64,000 nt of DNA from Macrolepiota albuminosa (GCA_027475525.1 JAMWFC010000122.1:868001-932000); one strand, 5' to 3'. Positions 35,097 through 47,413 are shown, counted from the first letter of the stretch. Program-made: numbers and translations. Notes: a model not told the origin generated them from the sequence alone.

Positions 35097-36620
35097 ATGG
35101 AACAACAAGTTCAGTGCATGCCGCCACAAAATCACTTCTCGGCACCGAAATGGGACAAGTCCAAGCCACGGGAGCTCTCCCAGTATTTCAAGGAATTGGA
35201 GTATTTATTCAGGGATTGTGGCATTACTGACCACACACAGATGAAGGAGTACGCGGCAAGATACGTATTGTATGACACGGCAGAGACGTGGACAGGCCTT
35301 GCTGAGTTTGCCGCCTTTGTTCCTGCCACCCCACCCATACCAGCCCAAGGCGCCTCGTATGAAGGCTGGAAGACGGCAGTGATCTAGTTATACCCTGGCA
35401 CTGAAGAAGCTACCCAATACTCAGTAAACGAGCTGCAGAAACTAGTACAGGAATCATTCGACAGCGGCACATCGTCTCTTGGCGCATTCTCCACATATTA
35501 CCGCGAATTCCAAAAGATCGCTAGGTGGTTAGTACAAAACAGCGCACATCGTCTCTTGGCGCATTCTCCACATATTACCGCGAATTCCAAAAGATCGCTA
35601 GGTGGTTAGTACAAAACAGCAAACTATACATTAACAAGGAACACCGCCTATTCCAACAAGGCATCCCGACTTCGCTTTGGACTCGTATTGCTCATCGCCT
35701 AGAGATAGTTCATCAGGCCCATCACCCAGACAAGCCCTATATATAATGTTGCCGACGTCTTTGAAGCCGGTAAATGGGTTCTCAAGGAGACAGACACTGG
35801 TGTTGGGCTGCAACGTGCTAGGACGAGCCCACCACCTGAGTGAACTAACGGTATCATTCCCATCCCACCTCCTGTTGCCGACTTCGTTAAGAAGGAGGAT
35901 CTCAATGCTGCTGTTACCGCTGCTGTCGCTTCCGCCATGACTCGTATTGAAACTATAATTACCACCAATCTCGCTAACCGACCCGCTAATGTACCCGTGT
36001 CTGGCCCTTGCCACTTCTGTGGGGAAATTGGCCACACCATGACTAGAGGACGCTGCGCAACCCTCGAAAATTACATTCGGCAAGAAAGGATTCAAAGGGC
36101 TATTGACGGCAAGATAGTTCTGACCACTGGCGCCACCATCCCCAACTACCTGGACAAGAAGTCTTTCCAGGAACGAGTTGATAAATGGCATAGGCGCAAC
36201 CCAGGACAAATCGTCACCAGCATGCTTTCTGGCAATGCCAACCCCGACCCTGAACAGGCGACCCAACAGCAAACGATCCACGAGGTCTTACACTTCAACA
36301 GCGTTGGCAACCACCCTACTTTCTTGCGAGAAGAACGTATCGCCAAGCTACAGCAGGAGCTAGATTTGCTCAAGAATCAGGTCTTTGATGGGGTTGAAGT
36401 TAAGCAGCCTAAACAACCTCTTAAAGGATACAAGCCAATGCCTCCCGCTCCTGCAGCTCCGCCAGCCACCACTCCAGAACCATCGTCGACCGCTGCCGCT
36501 CCTGAAACACCCTTGCTGCCTTTACATCCCTACTCAGGGATTCCCGACCGTTATCATGCTTCCACACAATGAAATTTTGCCACTCCCGAGAAGCGTCCTG
36601 AGGGTGGCTACCGACCTACC
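35097..36620 (+). pseudogene. Gag of element C
   Basis: MEQQVQCMPPQNHFSAPKWD opens the conserved capsid domain. The frame is open further upstream to about 34743 without an ATG, so the true start is unclear. A zinc knuckle, CHFCGEIGHTMTRGRC, lies near 36010 (H-x6-C, longer than canonical). Breaks are a TAG at 35385 (CAG in D), the 77-bp duplication 35467-35620 (removal restores frame), a frameshift near 35745, and a TGA at 36570-36572 shared with D. The region after the knuckle (HPTFLREERIAKLQQELDLL) is a short coiled coil, then a Pro-rich linker. Confidence 0.83.
35467..35620. repeat. Exact 77-bp tandem duplication (assembly-type)
   Basis: 35467-35543 equals 35544-35620, in the capsid domain of C gag. 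Confidence 0.97.
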
Positions 36621-37531
36621 ATGCCAATTTTTGACATAGAGAAATCAAACCACGTCTTCAACCGCATCATAAAAACCGCCGTCACCTTATCAGTTGAGGA
36701 ACTTTGTAGTATTGCTCCTGACGTTCGCAACCAAGTCAAGATGGCAGTCACTCCTCGACGTCCCTTGGCGACCACCGTTGCCGAGGTCAAGGACCTCAAC
36801 AACGCGCTCCCTGGTTTTTCTGTTACCATTGACTCTCTGGATGCTGAAGACTCTCCTGCCGACACCATCGCTAATGCCACCTCTGTGGACCCAGTAGAGA
36901 CCTATCTTAGGTCAGTAGACCATGGAGAAGACCCAGCAATTCTTATCGTCGCTCAAGAATCGCACGCTATTCGCTCAGTCATGCTAACAGTAGACAACAA
37001 GCACGAGGTAGAGGCAATTGTGGATAGCGGGTCTCAAATCATTTCTATGGCAGCTGAAGTTGCTAAGTAGACAACAAGCACGAGGTAGAGGCAATTGTGG
37101 ATAGCGGGTCTCAAATCATTTCTATGGCAGCTGAAGTTGCTAACGATTTGGGCCTCATCTATGACCCTACAGTGATACTAAACATGCAGAGCGCTAATGG
37201 TATGGTGGACAGATCCCTAGGCCTCGCCAAGAATGTGCCTTGCATCCTTGGCAACATCACGTTTTATCTTCAGATACACATTTTACGCTCCCCGGCATAC
37301 GACTTACTACTTGGCAGACCCTTTGATGTCTTGGCGCAATCAGTTGTCAAGACAGTTACTGACGACGAGACAACTTTAACTATTAGCGACCCCAATTCCG
37401 GAATCCGACAAACGGTGCCAACGTTCCCTAGGGGACAACAAAAAGGCGCCCGCGCTAAGCCCCTGGAGTTTACCGACCAACACGCCAATGAGCCTCCCCA
37501 CCGGTGTTTTCACAGACCATCGAGGAGGTGA
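36621..37531 (+). pseudogene. Protease region of element C
   Basis: The pre-protease segment MPIFDIEKSNHVFNRIIKTA is followed by VEELCSIAPDVRNQVKMAVT. The retropepsin is EAIVDSGSQIISMAAEVAND (intact D-S-G) with SPAYDLLLGRPFDVLAQSVV near 37300. The 77-bp duplication at 36989-37142 copies the active-site loop, and its removal joins 36621-37070 with 37097-37531 in one frame. Without the duplication no stop remains, so the protease itself was probably intact. Confidence 0.85.
36989..37142. repeat. Exact 77-bp tandem duplication (assembly-type)
   Basis: 36989-37065 equals 37066-37142, copying the protease active-site region of element C. Confidence 0.97.
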
Positions 37532-39560
37532 TTGGCAATGATCACAGAGATGTGGCGCTAACGCTGGAATATGACCATTCTACTGGTCTTGTAAATGTTA
37601 TGACTACTGCTTTTCTTGACGAAGACATTTTAACTACTTTATCTGCTACCAACGCTGAGCTTTACCAGAAAAATCAAAACATTACCAACTCCGCTCTAGC
37701 GTACTTGTACCTTACCGCTTCCAAATCCTTTCAAAACATTGCATCTACCGATACTTATCTCACTACCCTTCCCGGAGCATCGTCTCCTGCCGTTCTTGGA
37801 CTTGCCGCCCCTCAGGCTACAGTTCCCCTTTCCACCTCAGTATATAACCAAGCTAACGCTCCCAAAAGGAAAGGGGTTCAAGTCAAAAAGAAATATAAGC
37901 CAGTTGCGCTTAAAACAAAACCCGTCGCCACGCACACTCCCGAGACGTTTAGAATCAAGTGCCAGATCATTGGCGACCCTCTTGCTGACATACCAGCTTT
38001 ATCACCAAATCCGCCACCCTTTCAGCCCACAGGATGTTTTACTGTGGAACGCCAACAACAATTCACGAAGGAGCATGACACAGGATTTTTGACCAAAGAT
38101 GAGTTGAATGTCCTTACCGACCTCGTCGCTAAGCAAAATAAAGCCTTCGCCTGGGAGGACTCGGAACACGGCAGTCTATGTACAGACTTCTTCCCGCCTG
38201 TTGTAATCTCGACCATTCCTCACGTACCGTGGACTGAGCACAACCGACCGTTACCGCCTGGAATCGAAGCCGAGGTCTGCCAAATCATTAGGACCAAGAT
38301 TAAGGCTGGCGTCTACAAACCCTCTAATAGCTCTTACCGCTCCCGGTGGTTTTGTGTCCTCAAAAAGAACGGCAATCTACGCATAGTTCACAGTCTCGAG
38401 CCGCTGAATAGAGTTACAATACGACACTCTGGTGTACCGCCTTTCCCTGACCACGTTGCCGAGTCCTTTGCCGGGCGTGTTTGTGGCGCCACCCTTGACC
38501 TCTACGTTGGCTACGACAAATGCCTCATACACCCTTCTTCCCAAGATCTCACTACTTTCCAGACTCTGTTTGGCGCCTTGCGCCTAGTCACTTTACCAAT
38601 GGGCTGGACAAACTCAGTCCCCATATTCCATGACGACATCACTTTCATCCTCCAACCCGAGGTACCGCATAATGTCCTTAGCTTTATTGATGACGTTGGC
38701 GTCAAAGGCCCCAAAGACTGGCGACTCGTAAACGGCTTACCGGCGACCCATCCCGACAACTCCAACATTTGCTTAGCGCTTTGGGAGTTTTTCCAGCTAC
38801 TCAACCGAGTTCTCCAACATATGAAGTATAGCGGTGGAACCTTTAGTGGCCACAAACTCCTCCTTTGTGCGCCAAGGTTCAAAATACTTGGTCACATCTG
38901 CACTCCCGATGGTCGCGTTCCTGACAAGTCTCGCTTAGCACTCTTGGAGCAATGGGGTCCTTGCCACGACTTATCTGAAGTACACGCCTTTCTTGGTACC
39001 GTTGGCGTGCTCAGGATATTCGTCAAGAATTTTGCCCATTGCGCACATGCCCTTAACCGACTCACCCACGCCAACGAGCCCTTTGAATTTGGGCCAGACC
39101 AGGTCACTGCACAACAAGACTTAGTAAAAGCCCTACAAGACGCCAAACCCCTAGTTCCAATTGATTATAGCTCTGCCAACCCTGTTATCTTGGCGGTGGA
39201 TACCTTGTACATTGCTGTTGGCTACTTCTTGTGCCAGTGCCTTAGCGACAACCGGAAACAGCAACGCTACAACCGCTTTGAGTCTATCATGCTAAATGAC
39301 TGAGAATCTCGCTACAGTCAGCCTAAACTAGAGCTCTATGGACTCTTCAAAGCCTTCCGGTCGCTAAAGATGTATTTGATTGGTGTACGGAACCTTATAG
39401 TTGAAGTTGACGCTAGGTACATCAAAGGCATGCTGCAGAATCCCAATATCCAGCCATCCGCTAGCATGAACTGATGGGTAGTCGCCATCCTCATGTTTCA
39501 CTTTGAGTTGGTACACATCAAGAGCTCTTTCCACGGACCAGATGGACTCTCTAGGCAACC
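37504..39560 (+). pseudogene. Reverse transcriptase-RNase H of element C
   Basis: A 599-codon open frame (37504-39303). The RT shows SSYRSRWFCVLKKNGNLRIV, CGATLDLYVGYDKCLIHPSS, LRLVTLPMGWTNSVPIFHDD, FIDDVGVKGPKDW (catalytic FIDD, about 38690) and HAFLGTVGVLRIFVKNFAHC. RNase H starts near 39185 (VILAVDTLYIAVGYFLCQCL). A TGA at 39301 (aac gac tga; CGA-like) and one at 39475 interrupt RNase H, which continues to the FHGPDGLSR box at 39530-39557. The RT is complete and open, the best-preserved pol domain of the three related elements. Confidence 0.9.
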
Positions 39561-39899
39561 ACGGCAGCCTGGCGACCCGGCAGTGGATCCCCAGGTGGAT
39601 AGCAATTTCGAGGACTGGATCAACAGATTACATGGTTTCGTGCACCTTATACAACAGCCAATCCTCCTACTACGACGGCAACAGCCTGCCAGTATCCTTT
39701 TACATCCCATTGTCCCTTACCGCCCCAAGATCTTTAGCGCACCCCTCACATTCTACATGGCAAGCATCCTTGGACAAGACTTGCCACCAGTAAAAGTTGT
39801 ACAGGAACCCCATCCGCTAAGAGAAGACAGCAAAAACCTGACCTACGATGCCGTTCCCCAATCCGCCAAGGCAAAGGCAGAAGACAGTCGCTTATTAAT

Positions 39900-41252
39900 A
39901 GTTGAACAATGGATACAAGACCTTAAGCGACCTGCAGGCCTTACCAATGAGCAATACATGACCTTTATCCGATATGCCACCCACTTCTTCTTTACCAACA
40001 ACCGCCTTTGGCGACGAAATTGAGATGGCGCTCACAAGCTGATCATCAAGCCAGAAAGTCGCTTACGAGTCCTGCGCACCATGCATGACAAGCTAGGACA
40101 TAGAGGTCTGTATGCTACCTGAGCTTCTCTGTTAGAACGATTCTGGTGGCCACACGCTAGTGCCAACATCGCCTGGTACATTAGGACTTGCCACCTTTGC
40201 CAAATTCAACAAACACGCCAAGTGCTCATACCGCCAACCGTTGCAACGCCAGCTCCCCTCTTCGGCAAAATCTACGTCGATACTATGCACATGCCCAAAT
40301 CTGGTTGCTACAAGTACATTATTCAAGGTCGTTGCTCGCTAATCCACTGGCCTGAATTTTGAATGCTTCAGAGAGAAAATATGGATGCGGTCGCCAAGTG
40401 GCTATTTGAGGACGTCATTTGCCGTTGGGGAGCACTAAGAGAAATCGTCACGGATAATGGTGCACCAATTATCAAAGCGCTAACATATCTCACCAAGAAA
40501 TACAACATTCACCACATTCGAGTATCTGGCTACAACAAACGCGCCAATGGCCTGGTAGAAAGACCACACTTTGACGTTCAGCAAGTGCTCTTCAAGGCAG
40601 TCGATGGCGACGAATCTTGTTGGAGCGAAGCGACCTATTCAGTATTTTGGTCGGAAAGAGTTACTATTCATAAGCGCATGGGTTGTTCCCCCTATTACGC
40701 GGCTACTGGCACCCATCCGTTACTCCCTGCCAACATTATAGAAGCGACCTACCTTCAGCCAGCACCTAACAGCATATTAGCGACTACCGATCTTATCGCC
40801 AGACAAGCCATTGATCTCCAGCGAAGGAAGGAAGATTTAGAGCGACTCCACGAGGTAGTCTTTAGCGCCCGTCGCCAAGCAGCCCTACGATTTGAGATTG
40901 AGCATAGCACTACTATCAAAGATTACAACTTCCTGAGAGGAGCGCTAGTGCTTATGTGCAACTCCAAAATTGAGACTTCATACAATAAGAAAATGCGCCC
41001 GCGCTATCTTGGACCTTTGGTAGTTATCTCTCATAACTGTGGAGGCGCTTACGTGCTCTGTGAATTAGATGGTTCAGTACTACATTGACCTGTTGCCGCC
41101 TTTTGCCTATTACCGTATCTTGCCAGGGAACAGATTGACTTGCTGTTGGAAGCGCTAGATATCGACACTGCCAAGCTTAGGGAACTTGAAGAAACAGAAT
41201 TATTGGACGATGATGATTTGCCGACTCTAGTTGAAGAAGAAGAAAATGATTA
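39900..41252 (+). pseudogene. Integrase and pol C-terminus of element C
   Basis: The zinc domain MHDKLGHRG...CHLCQ (40082-40200) is interrupted by TGA at 40021 and 40120. The catalytic core carries KIYVDTMHMP, EIVTDNGAPIIKAL and RANGLVERPH, so the DDE triad is visible. TGA codons at 40360-40362 and 41086-41088 are shared with D, and the second also with B. The tail AREQIDLLLEALDIDTAKLR ends in an acidic run before TAG. No chromodomain. Confidence 0.85.
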
Positions 41253-43154
41253 GAAAAGACTATATATTGATAAGCTCTTTCTTTCTATTACTTACCTTAC
41301 TTATCTTTCTTGCCGATACTTACTGTACTATATCCAACAGACAATTCCTTACATAGTCAAGTCGCAGCGCTAGCGTGTCGCCAATGCTTAGCACACTGCA
41401 CAACTCTTGCCAAGGGTTTTTTGCTATGATGATTTACTGAGCGTTTCCCTTTTTCCTCAAAAATTTGTCTAAGTCCCCCACCTGCTACTACTTTTGCTAA
41501 AAACCTACCTTAGAATACTTGCTGCTTGCTTTCTCTTTGCTTTACTTTCTTGGCTCTCTGCTGCTGCGCTAACTCAGAATACGGGACTTATTCTTCCACT
41601 CGGCAGGAAGGCGGCAAGAAATATATACACGTGCGGTAACAAACAAAAATATATATACAAACGGCCTATCTACTCTAAGGTCCATTTTCTACATCCGAGA
41701 GCGACAAAGAGTCGTCAAGCGGCAAGAGGTCGCCAACCTGAACGTGGTTGAGGGCTTGCCACTCTAGCGCCTCGTGACAGTCGGCTTGGTATTCCTCGAG
41801 GGTCTCCATGCTACGGGTTAGATTGGAGTACCGGAGTCGCGAAGCCATAATTTGTTGCCGAACTCGTTTGTGCTTGCAACCCAATACCGCACGCATACTT
41901 GCCGCACGTACCCCCATCCGCTCTATAACTTGAGGAGGATACAAGGCCACCACCGGATAAACCAAGTCTTCCCCCAGCCACTCGTAAGAGTCGCTAGCAA
42001 CTCTTGGCTGAGGCTGGGGGGTCCACGACGAAGGCCCACTCGAGCTCGCCCAGTGATGTGTCGCCAAGTCGCCCTCACTTACCCAGGGGGTGGCAGGCTC
42101 CAAGATCGGCAACCCCTGAGACTCGCCAGGGGCCTCCCGCAAAGTTTCCTCTGCCTCACCCTCAGGATCTTCACTGCCACCCTCAGCCTCCTGGTGACTA
42201 TGCGACCCTTCACGTGTTTCCTCGTCCTCGGCTGACGCCTGCATGCCAGTAGGCTCCCCCATAACGACGTCGTCCCCTTCTCCTTGCCAGTGGGTGAAGG
42301 GTCGGCAGGCGTGTTTTCAGGTAAGGTGAAGGGGGACAGCAAGTGGCTGGGGCCAGCCTCACCGCTAACGGGAGGAAGTTTGCTGGCGGCAAGTGCCTCC
42401 TCTAGATCCCTCATCTCGGTGTCCTCAGCAGTTGGAGAGGAGGGGGGCGACTCGATACAAACGCGCTTGGCCTTACTCTTGCCCTTGCTTGGGGAAGGGG
42501 CCTTGCGTTTTTCCTGGCGCTCACCAGCGCCGCGCTTTCTGACTGATTCAGACTCATCTCCTTGGCACGTCGGCAGCGCCAAGGAGGACTTGCTAATCTT
42601 GGCCACTCTCCCAGCGGCAACCTCCTTACGTTCCCCCTCAACAAACTCCCTTGCCCGCTTCACCAGAACCGCCCGGGAAAAAGTCTTCTCGACGAAGAGG
42701 TCAGGCGCACCACCACGCTCACGACTCTTGGTGCTGTCGACCATACAAGCACATTTGAGAGTGCCACATTGGTAACATGGTTGGGCGCCAGTGGGGAACC
42801 AGCAACTTTCGGAGTCATTATTGGCCCAACATTTGTCACACTACCCTTACTTGAGAACCCCAATCATACGAAAAGTTAAAGGCAACTTACCGCTCCATGC
42901 AAATCCTTAAACTCCTGGCGCATCGCCAGGGAAACCGTGCGCTTGTTCTTCATCTCAGGCAGCTCCACTCCTCCCTCAATGCCCTTGTCCAAGACTACGT
43001 CTTCCTGGCGTGGCAAGAGCAAACCCTTCAACTCCTTGTCGTCAAACATCGTCTGACTGGGGAGCTGGGAGAGGGTCAGTAAAAAGGCGGTAAAGAGTCA
43101 CTACAGTATACCTCGTATTGAGGGCCCTTCCCCTTGCGAGACTACCAAAAGTCA

Positions 43155-43308
43155 CTATCGGTAAGAAGAGACGCCAACGACAGCAAACTCACCTTTTTCT
43201 TCAAAGCTTTGCTAGGCTTTGAAGGTGAACCCTATCGGTAAGAAGAGACGCCAACGACAGCAAACTCACCTTTTTCTTCAAAGCTTTGCTAGGCTTTGAA
43301 GGTGAACC
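43155..43308. repeat. Exact 77-bp tandem duplication (assembly-type)
   Basis: 43155-43231 equals 43232-43308. It covers an exon end and donor site of the antisense gene of C. Confidence 0.95.
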
Positions 43309-43448
43309 CGTGTGCCTGCCGCAGTGTGGGGCTCTGAACACTGCCGGCACGAGACCCCTTGCTGGAACCCTCGGCAACGGACTCCTTCTTCTGCTCCTTG
43401 GCGAGCTCTGCCCTCACTACTGCCAAGGTGTGCGCGGCAGTGGCAGCA

Positions 43449-43602
43449 GCAGCCTCCTCCTGTTCCTGCTCGATCTGCAAGCAAGCAAGGGGCTCCAGTA
43501 CCTCCTGTTTACTACGGGGAGATAGGCAGCCTCCTCCTGTTCCTGCTCGATCTGCAAGCAAGCAAGGGGCTCCAGTACCTCCTGTTTACTACGGGGAGAT
43601 AG
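43449..43602. repeat. Exact 77-bp tandem duplication (assembly-type)
   Basis: 43449-43525 equals 43526-43602, inside the coiled-coil exon of the antisense gene of C. Confidence 0.97.
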
Positions 43603-44236
43603 TTCAGTCCATAGCTAGAGAAGGAAAGGTCAGAAGCTACTTACTCGGTTGCCGATGCGCTTACGGTCATCGGCAACGTGCCAGAAAGAATGTCCTCCAG
43701 CTCATCTTCAATAGTGGGGACAGGGGGAGGCACCTAGGGAACAATCAGCTAAGCAACATGGCAGACAGAAGAAACAACTTACAAAACAAGAGAAGGGCGT
43801 CAACCACTTGGCGCCACGATTGTCAATATATCGTGTGCGGCACCACTCCCGCACATCGATTTTGCGATCCCACCCAATGCCAAGGACTCTCACCTCATAC
43901 CATTTTTCCAGCAGCTTCATAACGCCAACCACTAAGTTTGGGGATGCCTCAGCGCCAACACCCTTGATGTGGCAAATGAAACGGTTAGCCTTGGCAATGT
44001 AGGTGTATGCGGCTTCTTGAGCAGCTTGAGAGGGAACGGGGGGTGAAGTTGGAATACGGAAGGACATATTTTTATTATTGAGCGCCAGGTAAAGATGAGA
44101 AGAAGAAACAAAGTCCAAACTCACACGCCAGGACTATAAACAAAATCTCAAGAACGCACGGACCACTTGTCACAAAAGCGGTAACAATAGCCTTATTTGG
44201 TGACTGAGGACAGTCAATTTTTCAGTTGGGGGGAGA

Positions 44237-45179
44237 TGATAGGACCCCATACAGGATCAGCACATCAACGGCAGTCTACGGCAACACGGCACAGGTCCGG
44301 GATACCTTAGCGCGCACTAACTAACCAATTTTGGCAATATTTGACGGCCGCGCATGGCAAGGAGCAGATCCAATCAATGATAGCGCTGACGGCAGACAGA
44401 ATGACAACTGACAGATGGCATCAGTCACTGATGACAGCGCTTAGGGAGAAGCCTGATGATCTATCAAAAGCTGATAGACAGCTTGGCGTCTGCCCTTGGC
44501 GTCTGACACCGCTTAGCGCCTCAATCTGGCGCCTGACATTGCTAAGCATTTTGGACAGACAGAGGGGTGATGGAGTGATGGTTTAGCTTTGCGATCTGTC
44601 GCCTGGCGTTGCTAAGGTTCTTGAATGGACGGTAGGGATCTGAAACCGTTGGAGCTACCCCTATGAAATTTTCTAGTTTACCGCACTTTGGCAATGGTTG
44701 GTCACTGGCGACGGTGAACTCCCTGTAGTATATAAAGTACTTACCGACTTGTAGATAAAAAAAAACAGAATAATAGACCAGAGTTTCCTGCTTCCCTTTC
44801 ATCAGCCTCCCTTATGCTTGAGATCTCATTTACGGTCAGCAACGTCAAGCTCGTCGGCAGTTGCAGACTTCATCGCTAGCCTTCGACTCATTTGCGCCTT
44901 GCATCTACGGCAGGCACCTACAATGCTTAGACTTCGCTAAGCTTACTGTGTTCTTGCCGTTGATATTGCCGTGTTCGCTTACCGCTCCCTTTATAGGCGC
45001 TTTACCTTAGCGCTTTACACTTGCCGACTCCCCTTACCGACTTTTCCTCATTTTCACAGGCGCGTTCTCTGGGACCTGCCTGGGACTCCTCACATCACTT
45101 ATAGCGTGCCCAACGCAAGCAATTGGTACCGGTAACACTATTACTATATTTGTTACTGACCAAACTTTGGGCATCATCA
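44237..45179 (+). repeat. 3' LTR of element C (943 bp)
   Basis: Directly preceded by the polypurine tract GGGGGGAGA (44228-44236). It pairs with 33775-34716. TATA box at 44729-44737. Confidence 0.95.
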
Positions 45180-46236
45180 GCGTGACGTTCCAAAGGTGCA
45201 ACGGTAACCTTCTTCTTGGCGCCCAGTACTTGGACACCAGCCAGGATGCCGGTATCAATAATGGTAGTATCACAGTGAAGATGCAACAGGTCACAAAGCT
45301 CCGCATCGGTGAACATGGTCTGGTTGGGCACCTATCGACATTAAAATTTAGGCGCTAAAGTCTAGCGACAATGAACAAAGCACTTATGACATACAAAGGG
45401 GCAACATGAGCAGGGAGATTGATCTGGAAGGGGAGAAGTCAGAAAAATGGAATAAGGAAAGATAGGGGAGAAACGCACGGTACGTTTGGGAGAACTAGCA
45501 CAAGCAGGGGGCGCTCGTTCAATAACAATGGCAAAATTACGTGGAGGACCATGGGAAGTTGGGCACGTCAGGCCGGGTCGTGGCTTGCTATGAGAAACGG
45601 CAATATGTTTGATGGCCAAATGGGGAGGGGCAGTATGAACAGGAGAAGCAGCGCTTGGGGCAGGGCGAGTGGAAGAAGCAGCGCCATGAAAAGGGCTGCC
45701 AAGAACGGAAGAAGGCGGAACCGAAGTCGAAGAAGGAGGGGCGGTAGGAACAGAAGGGACAGTAGAGGCCGATGGGGCAGTAGGAAGACTGGCGACGGTG
45801 GGAGACGTGGCAACCGACTACTCAAGGATTAACAGTGAAAAAAGGGGGAAGAAAAGGAAGGACTTACTTCGCTGATCTTGGTACTAGCCAACAATGCGTT
45901 GATCTTGTCGGATAAGGAGGGAGCCTAGTATGGGCGCTGAACCTTAGCGCCACAAAGCCAAAATCAAACTTAGAAACTTATGAAAAGGTCCACAAAAGAG
46001 CGCAACCAATCGGCACCTTCGTACTCACGGTACTGGGCCACACACCACTCGCAAACCTCATCACCCCGCTCCCAGGAACTGTCAGAACCACGTACTACTA
46101 GCCACCTCTGATAAAGCTGCATAATGCCAGGGACGGTCTGTGGTGCATCGACAGGACCAATATTCTTAGCGCGGTTGAATAAATAGGAGGCCTTAGCCAG
46201 GAAATTACGGAGGGCGGAAGCATTAAAATTGGACAT
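45180..46236 (-). pseudogene. Antisense cargo gene of element B, N-terminal part
   Basis: The start ATG at 46236 opens MSNFNASALRNFLAKASYLF and the exon ends CVAQYREYEGADWLRSF, matching the first exon of C (shared C-x2-WC...Y, AxWLxxF). A Pro/Ser/Thr/Ala-rich stretch at 45830-45480 is poorly conserved. An exon starting near 45326 (TMFTDAELCDLLHLHCDTTI) runs to VTVAPLERHA and is cut by element C at 45180. It resumes on the far side (33774) as FRAKIGA followed by GTAAGT. The joined end parallels the end of the same exon in C, TVSLAMRQEFKDLHGA, and uses the same splice donor. See the 32316-33774 entry for the rest. Confidence 0.68.
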
Positions 46237-46370
46237 GCTGAAGGAGATGGGACAAAAAATACGAGGAGAAACGATTTTATATGGCGCCGGCGGCATCTCA
46301 CAGACTGTAGCACAGTCAAATTAATGACGGCGTTTGACTGAGGACAGTCAATTTTTCAGTTGGGGGGAGA

Positions 46371-47413
46371 TGATAGGCTTCTACTAGGACTGAGCGCATC
46401 AAGGGACATTATAGGCCGACCAACACTTGACACACTAGAGACTCTAGCAACCAGCCTTGGGTACAGAGCAGCCCTAGCGCGGGCGCTCTATGGCAAGACT
46501 TATCCATTCATCACAATCACCAGTATCAGCCCCTCAGCGCACTCCACTCAGTTACTTTGAAGACCAAGAAGGCTCAGAACTCATAGCGCTAGCACAACGG
46601 CGGGAGGTGACTCTGACCAAATCCCAATCAATACCAAAAGGAGTTAGCAAGTGGCACTGTCAATCACCAAGGCACTTCAATCAGAAGTCTAAAGGAATCA
46701 ATGACGACAAGACAGGATACATGCAGACCTGACATTTAAATCTATCAAAAGATGGTACAATGTTTAGCGCTGGAATTAGTGCTCACAGCGTCTGTCGAGG
46801 ATTCCCCAACCATACCCCAGGATGGCATGGCCAATTAAATTACATCAAAAAGTGAGCAAACTCGTACCATTTCTAAGTAGTTTTAGAGTTGCCGTTGGTC
46901 GCCGTCACCCATGTGCTGCAGGTCACCATTGACAGGTGGCCGTTAGCTACAGCCACGAAGAAAGGCGCTAATTGGTAGCACCGTCAATGGACTTATTTTG
47001 GAAATACCGTAGCGCATAGTATAAAAACTAGCTACTTGCCATGTATATACCAATGAATCGTAACCTCTTGAGCACCCAGTTACACTTAGCGTTCAAATCG
47101 CACTAGCATTGCCTGACTTTGTCACCAAGTTTGGCGCTAGCTTTGTCTATCCCGTCTTTGTCGTTTACGGTGCCACCTACGGGCATGCTACGCTGCGCTA
47201 TTCGTTTTATTCTCTATAACTTCTCCTAAACTACGATGCTTACCACTTGCTAGGTAGCACCCAAGGTGCTATCATCTAGCGCATCGCCCTATCACCTCTG
47301 CTCGAGCACACCGGAACCCTGCCAGGACTCCTCACAAACCCATACACCAGGTGCTGGAGACGGCGTTGTACTGCGTATACGTTCAGCGCACCCAACTACA
47401 GTTGGCGTCATTA
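46371..47413 (+). repeat. 3' LTR of element B (1043 bp)
   Basis: Preceded by the polypurine tract GGGGGGAGA (46362-46370). Same length as 23047-24089. The last bases read TCATTA instead of TCATCA. Confidence 0.92.

Larger units (their letters stand above)
41675..44067 (-). pseudogene. Antisense cargo gene of element C (Cys cluster plus coiled coil)
   Basis: Exons on the minus strand. 44067-43783 (95 codons) starts MSFRIPTSPPVPSQAAQEA and ends ...WCRTRYIDNRGAKWLTPF. 43733-43665 reads VPPPVPTIEDELEDILSG. About 43614-43190 is a coiled coil rich in Glu, Ala and Gln. 43056-42891 has TMFDDKELKGLLLPRQEDVV and ends KDLHGA. From 42840 comes the Cys cluster C-x2-C-x8-C-x8-C-x2-C-x4-C-x-C, then a helix, a basic stretch RQEKRKAPSPSKGKSKAKR, Ser/acidic sequence and a C-terminal coiled coil ending EALEWQALNHVQVGDLLPLD. 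All junctions are GT-AG. Homologous exons exist in B and D. Frameshifts near 43310 and 42260 and two 77-bp duplications (43155, 43449) disturb this copy. It lies antisense between integrase and 3' LTR. Confidence 0.75.
33775..45179 (+). mobile_element. Ty3/gypsy element C with antisense cargo, nested in element B
   Basis: LTRs of 942 and 943 bp bound gag, protease, RT-RNase H and integrase on the plus strand and a spliced gene on the minus strand. A polypurine tract GGGGGGAGA precedes the 3' LTR. The flanks GCGC (33771-33774) and GCGT (45180-45183) look like a 4-bp target duplication with one C/T change. Removing C restores an exon of B's antisense gene, which shows directly that C inserted into B. 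Confidence 0.93.
23047..47413 (+). mobile_element. Ty3/gypsy element B with antisense cargo, interrupted by element C
   Basis: Two LTRs of exactly 1043 bp bound the element. Inside are a PBS-like site, gag-pol on the plus strand (24423-30724), an extra 1-kb segment, a spliced antisense gene (32316-46236 including the insertion) and a polypurine tract, GGGGGGAGA, directly before the 3' LTR. Element C occupies 33775-45179. Without C and the 77-bp duplications, B would be about 12.5 kb. The flanking sequences (CCCGG on the left, CTGGG on the right) do not form a target-site duplication. Confidence 0.88.

Noticed and set aside
35631..36281. 216-codon minus-strand ORF in gag of element C (and 57309-57875 in D)
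   Set aside because: Opposite strand of a well-supported gag with zinc knuckle. Ser/Gly/Val-rich translation is typical of a shadow frame.
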